Shown: one piece after another, positions 45,571-55,191 of the stretch
How the letters are laid out: every line of letters starts with the position of its first letter
How positions within the stretch are numbered: position 1 is the stretch's first letter
Assembly: GCF_000238375.3 (NCBI RefSeq)
Contig: NZ_AHBZ03000022.1
Coordinates: forward strand, 62,001 to 126,000
DNA length: 64,000 bases
Direction of reading: 5' to 3'
DNA from: Pseudoalteromonas citrea
Lineage (GTDB): Bacteria > Pseudomonadota > Gammaproteobacteria > Enterobacterales > Alteromonadaceae
Made by a program: the position numbers and the translations under genes
Notes under the pieces: generated by a model
Database searches by the model: none
Seen by the model: only the letters and a program-made list of their open reading frames with translations
Told to the model about the DNA's origin: nothing

Positions 45571-45658
45571 TACTGATCCTCACGATAAAAATAGTTTGTT
45601 TAATAAAAACGAAATTATGCTCCATACTCCAAACACACCACTGATGTAGGAGTAATTC
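45571..45658. promoter_or_regulatory. hdfR/maoP divergent region, probable maoS-containing interval
   Basis: This 88-base interval must drive both genes. In E. coli the cis-acting maoS site of the Ori macrodomain lies in the corresponding place upstream of maoP. I cannot recall the maoS sequence precisely enough to mark it, so its presence here is inferred from position only. Confidence 0.4.
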
Positions 45659-46024
45659 ATGAATCAAAATTTAACGAGTTTACGAAATGCATTCGCTAGC
45701 CCACACCCTTTTTATGATGATGTTAACTTCTCTCAAGGGTTTAGTCGCTGTGGTCACTTTACCTTGCTAGAAGCCGATATACTCGAGCATCACGGTGCGA
45801 TATTAAAAAGTTTACAAACAAAAAAAACACCCCCTAAAAATAGTCATCAAAGTCATTTTGTAAAAGCAATGGAAGGTACATGCTCATCAGAAAATGTGAT
45901 TGAAAAAACTTGGGCTAAATACCTCAAGTTCAGTACATGTAAAAGCAAAATTTACACTATTACAGGTAACTCTAAAGCTTACCCTGATAATGATGTACAT
46001 ACAGATATGGACATTGACTTGTAA
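45659..46024 (+). CDS. maoP: MaoP (DUF413) chromosome macrodomain protein
   Basis: This 121-residue protein matches the DUF413/MaoP (YifE) family: FYDDVNFSQGFSRCGHFTLLEADILEHHG and ENVIEKTWAKYL align with the E. coli pattern. In E. coli MaoP with the maoS site organises the Ori macrodomain. A TAGGAG ribosome binding site precedes the ATG. The gene is divergent from hdfR as in enterics. It is slightly longer at both ends than E. coli MaoP. Confidence 0.85.
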   Translation: MNQNLTSLRNAFASPHPFYDDVNFSQGFSRCGHFTLLEADILEHHGAILKSLQTKKTPPKNSHQSHFVKAMEGTCSSENVIEKTWAKYLKFSTCKSKIYTITGNSKAYPDNDVHTDMDIDL

Positions 46025-46215
46025 ACTTTTCAGGCGCATACACACTAATACATGGTATTCCGCCCTTGTCATCGCATGGATTTAGACTAGTATTATTACA
46101 ATATAACGAAAAACAATTAGTTATGAACTTATAGCTGATATTAAGCATTGCTTTTTTAAGCAGATAGGTTTAAAACTAGGATGTGCGTATTAGCGAATAT
46201 ACTAGGCTTATTTAA

Positions 46216-47451
46216 GTGACTCGACGAATACTTATCATTGAAGATACACCCACAATTGCCAAAGTTCAGAAGCACATTGCAGTGTCTTCTGGGTATGCTG
46301 CTGATATTGCGGGCTCACTCGCAGAAGCAAAAGCGCTCGTTAGTCAAAATCAGTACTTTTGCGCTGTGGTTGATTTCATTTTGCCAGACGCCCCGAATGG
46401 AGAGGCAATTCCCTGTACCATAAAAGCTGAAATACCAACCATCGTTATGACAGGCAACTTGGATAGTACAACCCGAGAAACCGTCGAAAAATATCCTATT
46501 ATTGATTACATCACCAAAGAAAATAAACAAGCTTATCAGTATTTAAAACGTCAGTTACAGCGTTTGCCTCGTAATGAAAATGTGCAAGTATTAGTGGTCG
46601 ATGATTCTCGCCAAACTAGGCGCTATGTCAGTGCGTTATTAGAGAGACATAAATACCAAGTACTCGAAGCGGGTGATGGCCAAGAAGGACTCGATGTACT
46701 GCAAAAGCACCCTGAAATTTCAGTGATCATTACAGACAACGAAATGCCAAGAATGAGCGGTGTAGAATTATGTGGAGAAATTCGTCGGCTTTATAGTAAT
46801 GATGATAAAGCAATTATTGGTATATCTGGGTCAAATACATCACATTTATCTGCACGTTTTTTGAAAAATGGCGCAAATGATTACTTAAGGAAGCCCTTTA
46901 ACGCAGAAGAGTTTTACTGTCGACTCAGCCAAAACGTGGATATGCTCGATAATATAGCCACCATAAGGCTCCAAGCGAATACGGATTACCTCACTAAGTT
47001 GCCCAATCGTCGGTATTTCTTCGAACAAACCGCAAAAATGCTTAAATCACGCGCGACAAAACAGCAGAGCAGTGCGCTTGCCATGATCGATATTGATCAC
47101 TTTAAGAATATTAATGACCAATATGGCCATGATGCAGGAGATGACGTTTTAAGCGCCCTGGCATTAACCTTTAATAAATTCTTTGAGCATGATTTAGAGG
47201 CTCGCTTGGGTGGAGAGGAGTTTGCCATCTTTTTTCAACAAGGAACCTCAGACGAAAATTTGGCACAATTGGAATTATTTAGGCAATATTTAGACTCAAA
47301 CAGTGCTTCTTTAACTCCACATAAAATTCACTTCACCATTTCAATCGGCTTTGTTTGTATAGCAGAACAAAAAATTGATGCGCTCCTTAAAGCTGCAGAT
47401 ATCAAACTGTATGATGCCAAAGAACAAGGCAGAAATTGTATTATAAATTAA
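46216..47451 (+). CDS. Response regulator with two receiver domains and a GGDEF domain
   Basis: This 411-residue protein has two REC domains (about residues 4-115 and 127-245). Each has its phosphoacceptor aspartate: VVDFILPDAP in the first and ITDNEMPRMSG in the second. A GGDEF domain follows with an active GGEEF motif (ARLGGEEFAIF), so it resembles PleD-type diguanylate cyclases. It starts with GTG, and the ribosome binding site is weak. No histidine kinase is adjacent. A strong hairpin ends the gene. Confidence 0.9.
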   Translation: MTRRILIIEDTPTIAKVQKHIAVSSGYAADIAGSLAEAKALVSQNQYFCAVVDFILPDAPNGEAIPCTIKAEIPTIVMTGNLDSTTRETVEKYPIIDYITKENKQAYQYLKRQLQRLPRNENVQVLVVDDSRQTRRYVSALLERHKYQVLEAGDGQEGLDVLQKHPEISVIITDNEMPRMSGVELCGEIRRLYSNDDKAIIGISGSNTSHLSARFLKNGANDYLRKPFNAEEFYCRLSQNVDMLDNIATIRLQANTDYLTKLPNRRYFFEQTAKMLKSRATKQQSSALAMIDIDHFKNINDQYGHDAGDDVLSALALTFNKFFEHDLEARLGGEEFAIFFQQGTSDENLAQLELFRQYLDSNSASLTPHKIHFTISIGFVCIAEQKIDALLKAADIKLYDAKEQGRNCIIN

Positions 47452-47478
47452 GGGCCAAAATTCTGGCCCTTAATTTAT
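47443..47478. terminator. Bidirectional 15-bp hairpin terminator
   Basis: A perfect inverted repeat with core TTAAGGGCCA/TGGCCCTTAA and a six-base loop (47458-47463) spans the stop codon of the GGDEF regulator. AT-rich arms give T-runs on both sides, so it can also end rarD transcription. Confidence 0.88.
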
Positions 47479-47498
47479 TAACTGCGATTAAAGGTCAA

Positions 47499-48383
47499 CT
47501 ACTTTGAAGCACGATAAGTGTCCCAGCTAAACAGAGCAAGCGCAGCCCAAATACAGGCAAAAGTTAGAATTCGCTCAGTTGTAAACGTTTCTCCATAAAG
47601 CACAACCGCTAATACAAACATAATACTTGGGCCAATATATTGAAATAAGCCTAATGTTGAATAAGGTAGCCGTTTCGCTGCCGCAATAAAACACAATAAA
47701 GGTAGCGTCGTTACAATACCGGCACTGATCAATAATATATTAATTAAGTCCGTATTATTCGCCATGTTAGTTGTGGCTGAGGGTTCACTCACCCACCAAT
47801 AAATCAGTGCTGCAGGTAACAAGATAGCCGCTTCAAGTAATAATCCTGGGAGCGACTCCACAGGCATTTTCTTTCGTAGCAATCCGTATATCGCAAACGA
47901 GCTTGCGAGTGAAAGCGCAATCACAGGGAACGACCCAAAGCTGAGTACTTGTAACGACACCCCAATAAATGCCATACCGACTGCCACTTTTTGCCACAGC
48001 CGTAAACGCTCAGATAAGAACAGCACGCCCAACAGCACATTTAATAAAGGGTTAATATAATATCCTAAACTTGCATCAAGCATATGACCATTATTAACTG
48101 CCCAAATAAACAGGCCCCAATTAAACCCTAACAAGCTGGAGCTCAAGCATAGCAATAAAATTAATTTCGGCTGTTTAATGACAGGCGCGATTTTATGCCA
48201 CTGCTTCGTCAGCGCTATAATCAAAGCTAGAAATAATACTGACCACACGATGCGATGCGTTAAAATTTCTAGCGCATTTATCTGGTCGAGCTGTTTGAAA
48301 TAAATAGGGGCAAGTCCCCACATTAAGAAGGCAAGTACTGCGTAGAGATAGCCTTGGTTGTTATCACTGTTTGGCATATTCAT
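47499..48383 (-). CDS. rarD: RarD-type EamA transporter
   Basis: This 294-residue protein has ten hydrophobic segments and the RarD motif near its start (FLMWGLAPIYFKQLDQINALEILTHRIVWS). The family is linked to chloramphenicol resistance in older work, but the natural substrate is not firmly known. The frame extends to 48443; ATGs at 48383 and 48377 both suit the family N-terminus, and neither has a strong ribosome binding site. It lies 72 bases downstream of the thioesterase gene on the same strand. Confidence 0.88.
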   Translation of the reverse strand: MNMPNSDNNQGYLYAVLAFLMWGLAPIYFKQLDQINALEILTHRIVWSVLFLALIIALTKQWHKIAPVIKQPKLILLLCLSSSLLGFNWGLFIWAVNNGHMLDASLGYYINPLLNVLLGVLFLSERLRLWQKVAVGMAFIGVSLQVLSFGSFPVIALSLASSFAIYGLLRKKMPVESLPGLLLEAAILLPAALIYWWVSEPSATTNMANNTDLINILLISAGIVTTLPLLCFIAAAKRLPYSTLGLFQYIGPSIMFVLAVVLYGETFTTERILTFACIWAALALFSWDTYRASK

Positions 48384-48455
48384 ACCGCTTGATGCAAAGA
48401 GGTCGGCATTATACGTGCAAATTGTAAAATAATGCACTGCCAAACAATAAATTAC

Positions 48456-48911
48456 CTACCCGACTAAGTAAGTACCTGTACCAAAAGCGATTTGAGTGCC
48501 TTGGTCATTATGTAATTCCATTCTGCAAACACACACCTTATTACCAGAACGGATCAAGCTCGCGCTCGCAACAAAGTGCTCACCTCGACCAGGCCTTAAA
48601 AAGTCTGTTCTGATATCTATGGTTCCCAAGGTTGCTAGTTTTTTTGGGACACCTTGTAGTTCACTTTCAGTCAATTTATCAACGATAGATGCAGCTGCTA
48701 ACATGCCCCCAACATTATCGAGTACAGCCGAAATTACACCACCATGTAAAATTTTCTGTGATGGGTTACCAATAAAATTATCTTGCCATGGCATTTCAAT
48801 TTCGGCGCGCTCAGCATCTAAATGACGAACTGTGATACCGAGAAATTGATTAAATGGCATTTGCTTAACAAATATGTTGGCTACGGTGCTAATTACTTGT
48901 GATTTATCCAT
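48456..48911 (-). CDS. PaaI-type hotdog thioesterase
   Basis: This 151-residue protein has the hotdog fold with the PaaI motif ILHGGVISAVLDNVGG. It should hydrolyse acyl-CoA or aromatic CoA thioesters in the cytoplasm; the substrate is unknown. The frame is open from 48968, but GAGGTGAG directly precedes the ATG at 48911, so the shorter product is preferred. It is divergent from recQ with a 107-base gap. Confidence 0.82.
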   Translation of the reverse strand: MDKSQVISTVANIFVKQMPFNQFLGITVRHLDAERAEIEMPWQDNFIGNPSQKILHGGVISAVLDNVGGMLAAASIVDKLTESELQGVPKKLATLGTIDIRTDFLRPGRGEHFVASASLIRSGNKVCVCRMELHNDQGTQIAFGTGTYLVG

Positions 48912-49018
48912 ACTCACCTCAAACTCATCAGACCAGATAAAGCTACGCTGGTTTGCGACTTTTTTCAAGTCAGGAAAGTTACAGACAAGGCGCTAAAAAA
49001 CCTCTAAAATGCCCAGCG

Positions 49019-50830
49019 ATGGATACTCTTGCACATACTCAACACAACGCGAACTCTGTACTAAAAAATATTTTTGGTTACAGTGAATTTCGAGATGGTC
49101 AAAAAGCGGTGATCGATGCTGCTTTAGCGCGTCAAGACAGCTTAGTACTACTGCCTACAGGAGGCGGTAAATCACTGTGTTATCAAGTCCCTGCATTGGT
49201 ACTTGATGGGATCACTGTGGTGGTATCTCCGCTCATTTCACTCATGCAAGACCAAGTAGCGCAATTACAAGCATTAGGGGTCAGTGCGGAGTTTATAAAT
49301 AACAGCGTACCTCGTGAGCAACAGCATGCGATATATCAACGAGTCCATGATGGCGATGTAAAGTTACTCTATGTTGCCCCAGAAAAAATACTGCAGTACG
49401 AATTTATTGAACGCCTACATCATTTGCCGGTTAGTTTGTTCGCGATAGACGAGGCGCATTGTGTGTCGCATTGGGGACATGACTTTAGGCCACATTATTG
49501 CCGCTTGAGTGAATTAAAGCAGCACTTCCCAGCGATCCCCATGATGGCATTAACAGCCACCGCAGATACTGCAACTCGCTATGATATAGTAAATCAGCTG
49601 AGTTTACAGAACCCGTATATCCATACGGGCAGTTTTGATAGACCGAATATTCGCTATACCATAGAAGAAAAATTCAAGCCGCTGTCGCAGTTAATGCGCT
49701 ATTTAAAAGAACAACAAAATCAAAGTGGTATTATTTATTGCACCAGTAGAAAGCGGGTGGATGAGATATCGGAAAAACTCGCCGATGCTGGTTTTAATGC
49801 GGCGGCTTACCATGCAGGCATGAGTAATGAACAAAGGCAATTTGTGCAAAGCGCCTTTGCCCGCGACGACATCCATATTGTCGTCGCCACTGTAGCGTTT
49901 GGTATGGGCATCAACAAACCCAATGTGCGCTTTGTATTGCATTACGATATTCCAAAAAGTATTGAAGCTTACTATCAAGAAACTGGCAGAGCAGGCCGTG
50001 ATGGTTTAGCCGCTGAAGCCATTATGTATTTCGATCCTGCGGACATAGGTAGAGTGAAACGTTTTTTCGAAGACATCGAAGACGAACAACGCCGACGAGT
50101 AGAAGAACAACGATTTAATGCTATGGCCAGTTTTGCTGAAGCCCAGACTTGTCGACGTCAAATATTACTCAACTATTTTAGTGAGTATCAACGAGAGCCT
50201 TGCGGCAACTGTGATATTTGTCTCAACCCGCCAAAACGGTTTGATGGCACTTTAGTCGCGCAGCAGGCACTTTCTTGCGTCTATCGTGCCGAGCAGCGAT
50301 TTGGTTTAGGCTATATTGTTGATGTACTCAGAGGCGCTAACACCAGTCGTATTCGTGACAACCAACACCACGAGTTAAGTACCTATGGACTCGGCAAAGA
50401 CAAAAGTAATGAGTTTTGGTTGAGTGTATTACGGCAATTGATCCATCATGGTCTCTTAACGCAAGACATCACGCAAGGTGCAAGTTTAAAGCTCACCGAA
50501 GCAGCGCGTTCAGTTTTAAAAGGTGACTATGCACTGCAATTAGCAGAGCCGCGTTTACAAGCTAAACACGTATATCAGGATAAATTAGCCCAGTTTAATT
50601 ATGATAAAAAACTCTTCGCCAAATTACGTAGCCTGCGTAAACAGCTCGCTGATGAAGATGACGTACCTCCTTATGTAGTATTTAACGATAAAACCCTTGC
50701 AGAAATGGCCCAATTAACACCAACAACCGATGGCGAATTTCTTTCTGTATCTGGTGTTGGCTTTACCAAACTCAGTAAATACGGTGCGCCTTTTATGCAA
50801 CTGATCCGCAACTACCTAGCCACAAGTTAA
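49019..50830 (+). CDS. recQ: ATP-dependent DNA helicase RecQ
   Basis: This 603-residue helicase unwinds DNA for recombination and fork repair. Walker A (LPTGGGKS), the DEAH box (AIDEAHCVSHWGHDFR, which includes the aromatic-rich loop), motif VI (YQETGRAGRDG), the zinc-binding cysteines (CRRQ, CGNCDIC), the RQC domain and a C-terminal HRDC domain (about residues 525-600) are all present. The frame extends to 48953, but the extra residues fall outside the family; the ATG at 49019 starts MDTLAHTQHN. The length matches E. coli RecQ. Confidence 0.95.
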   Translation: MDTLAHTQHNANSVLKNIFGYSEFRDGQKAVIDAALARQDSLVLLPTGGGKSLCYQVPALVLDGITVVVSPLISLMQDQVAQLQALGVSAEFINNSVPREQQHAIYQRVHDGDVKLLYVAPEKILQYEFIERLHHLPVSLFAIDEAHCVSHWGHDFRPHYCRLSELKQHFPAIPMMALTATADTATRYDIVNQLSLQNPYIHTGSFDRPNIRYTIEEKFKPLSQLMRYLKEQQNQSGIIYCTSRKRVDEISEKLADAGFNAAAYHAGMSNEQRQFVQSAFARDDIHIVVATVAFGMGINKPNVRFVLHYDIPKSIEAYYQETGRAGRDGLAAEAIMYFDPADIGRVKRFFEDIEDEQRRRVEEQRFNAMASFAEAQTCRRQILLNYFSEYQREPCGNCDICLNPPKRFDGTLVAQQALSCVYRAEQRFGLGYIVDVLRGANTSRIRDNQHHELSTYGLGKDKSNEFWLSVLRQLIHHGLLTQDITQGASLKLTEAARSVLKGDYALQLAEPRLQAKHVYQDKLAQFNYDKKLFAKLRSLRKQLADEDDVPPYVVFNDKTLAEMAQLTPTTDGEFLSVSGVGFTKLSKYGAPFMQLIRNYLATS

Positions 50831-50848
50831 CTATATCCAGAGCTGCTT

Positions 50849-51145
50849 ATGACCAACATAACACTAGATCCAATCCATCATGTCTTATTAATTACGCCTA
50901 CCGAAATCCCTGAAGCAGACGAATTTTTATTCTGGGCTAAGCTATTTTTACACCAACCCGAAATTGCTATCGTAGAAGAGCTTGAAGGTGCAGATCGCCA
51001 CCAAACCCGCTTCAGTTATGAAAATAGTACATTTAACATTAACTTTGAACACTATACAGATAGTATATGGATAGCCCCTGAAGGGGCTGAATCACAAGAG
51101 CAACTCATTAATTTATCTAAATATTTACTAACAAGTTTCCAATAA
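50849..51145 (+). CDS. Hypothetical 98-residue acidic protein
   Basis: I do not recognise the family. The protein is acidic, lacks a signal peptide and follows recQ by 18 bases, so it is probably cotranscribed with it. The composition suggests a compact alpha-beta fold (alternating NITLDPIHHVLLITP strand and helix segments). It could be a RecQ-linked accessory protein, by position only. Confidence 0.6.
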   Translation: MTNITLDPIHHVLLITPTEIPEADEFLFWAKLFLHQPEIAIVEELEGADRHQTRFSYENSTFNINFEHYTDSIWIAPEGAESQEQLINLSKYLLTSFQ

Positions 51146-51219
51146 TCAGATAGACTTAAATAATCAACTGTCGTACATGTCTCGATAGTACTATTTATTG
51201 CTGATCATTTTGGAGTGCG

Positions 51220-52926
51220 ATGAAAGTGAGTATAAAAACACAAATAACGCTCATATTATGCTGTTTTTGCTCTTTCTTAAGTTATAGCGCCCCCTCAGTG
51301 CTTGACCACCCCCATATAGAAGCGTGTGCAAATCAAACATACGCTACCGATAATGATATCACCCTCACTCGGCAGCTTGACGCCAATACAGACTTACCTA
51401 AAGAGGGACAAGACAAAACAATATCACACATTAAACTAGCACAATTAAATGTGTTTGATACCAATATTCCTGCTGAAGATAACCCGGTATTTCGCTTTGC
51501 CAATCGAGCGCATATTACCACTGAACCGACGGTCATAATGACATTGTTGTTATTCGCTGAAGGGGATGAATACTCAATCAAAAAAATTGTAGAGTCCGAG
51601 CGCCTACTGCGAAACCAAAGCTATTTGTATGATGCACGAGTCTATGCAGATGAAAACTGCGAAGGCAATATCACAGTAACTGTGGTGACCCGAGATTTAT
51701 GGACGCTGCTACCAGATTTAAGCTTTAGCCGCAGCGGTGGAGAAAATTCATCACGAATTGGCTTTCGTGAAAGTAACTTATTCGGTTGGGGTAAGCGGCT
51801 TTCACTCACTCATACAAAAGATCAAGACCGATCTGGTTATCTCTTTGTGTATGATGATCCTAATATTATGTCCACACGTTATCGAGGGCGTCTCGAATAC
51901 GCTGATAATGATGATGGTGAGCGTCACTATGTGGGCGTGAGTTATCCTTTTTTCTCTACTGACACACCCTATAGTTATGGTTTTTTAAACTTTAACGACA
52001 AACGCACCGAGTCACTTTATGAAGATGGAGAAACCGTTTCTGAGTTTTCCCAACAAACTGAAGTCAGTAAAGTCTATTTTGGCCATGCTCAACAGCTCAC
52101 TAATAACTGGACACAGCGACTCACGGTGGGTTATCACTATGAGCAACAAACATTTAGTCCACTTTTAAAAACAACTTTGCCATTGGCACATAATCGCACC
52201 TTGAGTTACCCCTATATCCAAACTCAGTGGTTAGAAGATAAATTCATAAAAGTACGTAACTTTGACTCCATATATCGTACTGAGGATTTAAATTTAGGTT
52301 GGGATATTAATGCCCTATTGGGCTACTCAGATAAAAGCCTAAGCGATGATGATAACCACCTCATTTATCAGTTCTCGGCTAATAAAGCACACTATACCTC
52401 AGATCATAGCTTGTGGCGTATTAACCTCTCTTTTTCAGGCCAATGGAATAGCCAAGACAACACAGCTAGAAACCTCATTACGCAACTTGGCGCACAATAT
52501 TATTTAAATACCAGTATTCAAGACTCATGGTATGCCAATATACAACTCAGATTTGCTAAAAACCTTACGGCTGATCAGCAACTAACCTTAGGTGGCGAAA
52601 CCGGCCTAAGAGGCTTTCCTGTTAACTACCAGCACGGCAGTAAAAGCGTTTTAGTTAATATCGAACGCAGATACTATTGGGAGTATGACCTCTTGCAATT
52701 ATTCAAAGTAGGCGGCGCGGTGTATTTTGATATTGGCCGCATTAGAGGCAATACATTAGTACACAGTGACCCTAATTATTTAAAAAACATTGGTGCAGGG
52801 CTGAGGCTTGCTCCCAGCAGGGCAAATGCAGGGTTAGTCTTACACTTAGATGTGGCAGCCCCCCTTAATGGCCCTGATAATATAGATAACGTACAATGGT
52901 TGTTTACCGTCAAAAATCGTTTTTGA
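51220..52926 (+). CDS. Omp85-family outer membrane protein with POTRA-like domain
   Basis: This 568-residue protein has a signal peptide (residues 1-24), one or two POTRA-like segments (about 70-155, including PTVIMTLLLFAEGDEYSIKKIVESERLL) and a 16-strand barrel-type C-terminal half. The GGETGLRGF motif near residue 457 is the Omp85 LRGF element, and the protein ends in phenylalanine (VKNRF). Compared with BamA, which has five POTRA domains, it is short; related short members may translocate lipids or passengers. Substrate unknown. A small MscS gene follows 34 bases later. Confidence 0.85.
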   Translation: MKVSIKTQITLILCCFCSFLSYSAPSVLDHPHIEACANQTYATDNDITLTRQLDANTDLPKEGQDKTISHIKLAQLNVFDTNIPAEDNPVFRFANRAHITTEPTVIMTLLLFAEGDEYSIKKIVESERLLRNQSYLYDARVYADENCEGNITVTVVTRDLWTLLPDLSFSRSGGENSSRIGFRESNLFGWGKRLSLTHTKDQDRSGYLFVYDDPNIMSTRYRGRLEYADNDDGERHYVGVSYPFFSTDTPYSYGFLNFNDKRTESLYEDGETVSEFSQQTEVSKVYFGHAQQLTNNWTQRLTVGYHYEQQTFSPLLKTTLPLAHNRTLSYPYIQTQWLEDKFIKVRNFDSIYRTEDLNLGWDINALLGYSDKSLSDDDNHLIYQFSANKAHYTSDHSLWRINLSFSGQWNSQDNTARNLITQLGAQYYLNTSIQDSWYANIQLRFAKNLTADQQLTLGGETGLRGFPVNYQHGSKSVLVNIERRYYWEYDLLQLFKVGGAVYFDIGRIRGNTLVHSDPNYLKNIGAGLRLAPSRANAGLVLHLDVAAPLNGPDNIDNVQWLFTVKNRF

Positions 52927-52960
52927 GCTTCATCCCCTTTACTAACATAGAGTACATTAC

Positions 52961-53539
52961 TTGAATTATATCGTGTCGATAGTCGATTTCCTCTTAGCCC
53001 AATACCGCCTTGTGATCACCCTAGTTGTGATATTGCTTTTTCCTATTTCAATACGCTTATGCAAACAGTTACTCGCACATTTAACAAAAGGAAAAATTGA
53101 TAGTCACCGTCAACAACGAGCTGAACTGCTCATACGCATTATTGTTGCGCTATTACTAACCTGCTTGCTATTGGTATTTTGGGGCATCGAACTTAAAGGG
53201 CTACTCTTACTTGGCTCTTCATTATTTGCGATGTTAGGTGTCGCGTTATTTGCTAGTTGGTCATTGCTAAGTAATTTAACCTCATTCCTAATTATGTTCA
53301 TTCAGAATGATTGCCGTATTGGATCATGGGTGCGCATTATTGATGGGGCAAACCATATCGAGGGGCGTATTACTGAAATGGGGTTGATGCATGTTGCATT
53401 ACAGCACCTTGATGGTCACAAAGTCATTTACCCCAATAACTTGTTTGTTACTCGGCCTGTAATGATATTGGAAAAGGCCCCTGTAAAAGTGAAAGAAGTG
53501 CCTATTAAACGGCATTTAGGTCCAAAAGTAGCAAAGTGA
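52961..53539 (+). CDS. Small MscS-type mechanosensitive channel protein
   Basis: This 192-residue protein has three hydrophobic helices, with the pore-lining helix near ALFASWSLLSNLTSF, followed by the MscS beta domain (GSWVRIIDGANHIEGRITEMG ... YPNNLF). E. coli MscS is 286 residues; this lacks much of the C-terminal vestibule. It would gate in response to membrane tension. The start is a TTG at 52961; a GTG four codons later at 52973 is an alternative. Placement next to the Omp85 gene suggests cotranscription. Confidence 0.82.
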   Translation: MNYIVSIVDFLLAQYRLVITLVVILLFPISIRLCKQLLAHLTKGKIDSHRQQRAELLIRIIVALLLTCLLLVFWGIELKGLLLLGSSLFAMLGVALFASWSLLSNLTSFLIMFIQNDCRIGSWVRIIDGANHIEGRITEMGLMHVALQHLDGHKVIYPNNLFVTRPVMILEKAPVKVKEVPIKRHLGPKVAK

Positions 53540-53639
53540 TCTAAGTCCTCTTCATATAAACCAGTTAAAAACTTAGTCTGAGTAGAATAACGAAGTACTG
53601 AGACAGTGCACATCTAAAATTATGATACTGTTAAAAACA

Positions 53640-53665
53640 AAAAACCCAGCCGAAGCTGGGTTTTT
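53640..53665. terminator. Bidirectional terminator between the MscS gene and rpmG
   Basis: AAAAACCCAGC and GCTGGGTTTTT form an 11-bp stem with a CGAA tetraloop (53651-53654). A and T runs on the two sides serve both strands. Confidence 0.92.
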
Positions 53666-53686
53666 GATATTCTTTCAAAAGCAAAA

Positions 53687-53842
53687 TTACTTGATTTTTG
53701 CTTCTTTGAAAATCACGTGTTTACGAACCTTAGGGTCGAACTTTTTGATTTCCATTTTTTCAGGCATGTTACGCTTGTTCTTGTCGGTAGTGTAGAAATA
53801 ACCAGTACCAGCAGTAGAAACTAAACGGATCTTATCACGCAT
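53687..53842 (-). CDS. rpmG: 50S ribosomal protein L33
   Basis: This 51-residue ribosomal protein reads [19 protein letters not shown] and ends in [10 protein letters not shown], matching E. coli L33. It has no cysteines, so it is the zinc-free form usual in gammaproteobacteria. GGAG lies upstream of the ATG. It follows rpmB by 11 bases as in E. coli, and the pair is one operon. Confidence 0.97.
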   Translation of the reverse strand: MRDKIRLVSTAGTGYFYTTDKNKRNMPEKMEIKKFDPKVRKHVIFKEAKIK

Positions 53843-53853
53843 ATCCCAGCTCC

Positions 53854-54090
53854 TTAAACTTTTTCGCCGCGAGCACGGATTTCAGTAAGAACCGCGTCGA
53901 TGCCTTTTTTATCGATAATACGCATACCTTTAGTAGTAGTACGTAATGAAACGAAACGTTTTTCGCTTTCAACCCAGAAACGGTGTGTTTGTAGGTTAGG
54001 TAGGAAGCGACGCTTAGTAGCGTTGCGCGCGTGTGAACGGTGATTACCAACCACTGGACGCTTACCTGTAACTTGACAGACTTTAGACAT
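53854..54090 (-). CDS. rpmB: 50S ribosomal protein L28
   Basis: This 78-residue ribosomal protein starts [20 protein letters not shown] and includes RRFLPNL, typical of L28. Only one cysteine is present, so no zinc ribbon. It precedes rpmG in the same operon. The 271-base gap upstream, shared with radC, contains the operon promoter. Confidence 0.98.
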   Translation of the reverse strand: MSKVCQVTGKRPVVGNHRSHARNATKRRFLPNLQTHRFWVESEKRFVSLRTTTKGMRIIDKKGIDAVLTEIRARGEKV

Positions 54091-54361
54091 GTCTATGTAT
54101 CTCCAATAACTTCGCTCGAGCTTAATTTTCCCTTGGACATTACTGTGGCCCCAGGGTAAATCAGAGGGCGCTCTTTATACAGCATATACAGGTAGAGATC
54201 AAGGATCTGATCCTATCTAATCAGCTCATGTGTAAATTTGATAGCGGCCAATTATAATGATCGAATGCCCTTAGGGAAAGTAAAAACTGCATTTAAATTA
54301 AACTATTTTGTAAAAACACATGCAAAGCGATGTTTTTTACAACTTTACCTAGGTAAACACG
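54091..54361. promoter_or_regulatory. rpmBG upstream region
   Basis: This 271-base gap holds no gene and must drive rpmB-rpmG on the minus strand. A short palindrome, AGGATC-T-GATCCT, lies near 54203-54215. No motif could be assigned. Confidence 0.35.
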
Positions 54362-55036
54362 CTAAATTAGTCCTCTTTGTGCAAAAGACACACACTGCTC
54401 GGCAGCAACAATGAGGTGATCAAGTACATTTATATCGACTAAAGCCAGTGCATTTTGTAATTTTTGCGTAATTAACTTGTCAGCTTGGCTTGGTTCAGCC
54501 AACCCACTTGGGTGATTATGTGCAAAGATGACCGCAGCGGCATTATGTTTAAGTGCTGCCTTAACCACTTCTCTGGGATAAACCGAAGCACTATTAATAG
54601 TACCTGTAAACAACACTTCATCTGTGATCAACCGATTTTGATTATCCAGATACAACACCATAAACACTTCGTGCCCTAACCCCCTTAATTGAATCGTCAA
54701 ATAATCATTAACCGCATCGGGTGAAGTAAAAATAGTATCGCGGTGGCATTGCTCTTTTAAATAACGCTTACTTAATTCTAAAACAGCCTGTAATTGAACA
54801 TACTTTGCTTCACCGACCCCCTTAAATGCAGAGAACTCTGCAAGGCTTGCATTGAATAAGTTATGAAGAGAGTGACTTTTTTTCAGCAACGAGTCTGCCA
54901 GCTCAATTGCATTCATGCCAGTGATCCCAGTACGCAAAAAAATGGCCAGTAACTCAGCATCAGTCAATACACTGGGTCCCTGCTTTAATAGTTTTTCGCG
55001 CGGTCGACTCTGCTTAGGTAGTAAATTTAGTTGCAT
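54362..55036 (-). CDS. radC: JAB1/MPN-domain protein RadC
   Basis: This 224-residue protein has an N-terminal helix-hairpin-helix region ([25 protein letters not shown]) and the RadC JAB domain with the metal motif [14 protein letters not shown]. Despite the name, its role in DNA repair is not well supported; metal-dependent hydrolase activity is possible. It lies beside rpmB and coaBC, as in E. coli. It is divergent from coaBC. Confidence 0.95.
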   Translation of the reverse strand: MQLNLLPKQSRPREKLLKQGPSVLTDAELLAIFLRTGITGMNAIELADSLLKKSHSLHNLFNASLAEFSAFKGVGEAKYVQLQAVLELSKRYLKEQCHRDTIFTSPDAVNDYLTIQLRGLGHEVFMVLYLDNQNRLITDEVLFTGTINSASVYPREVVKAALKHNAAAVIFAHNHPSGLAEPSQADKLITQKLQNALALVDINVLDHLIVAAEQCVSFAQRGLI

Positions 55037-55191
55037 GTTCCATCCTTAGTTGTGCATCTATCTTGAGTTATAAAGTGTAGTCACAGCTTTGTTGTTTTTA
55101 AAATCAGTATTTGCCTCATCTAAACAGGGTGGCTTTGGTATGGTATCTTTAGCACCAAACAAACTCTCTTCATCTAATGGTGTATCTAAAT

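Noticed and set aside
53687-54090. Zinc-dependent ribosomal paralogue switch for L28/L33
   Set aside because: Both proteins lack the cysteine pairs of the zinc forms, but this is the ordinary gammaproteobacterial type, so it is not notable.
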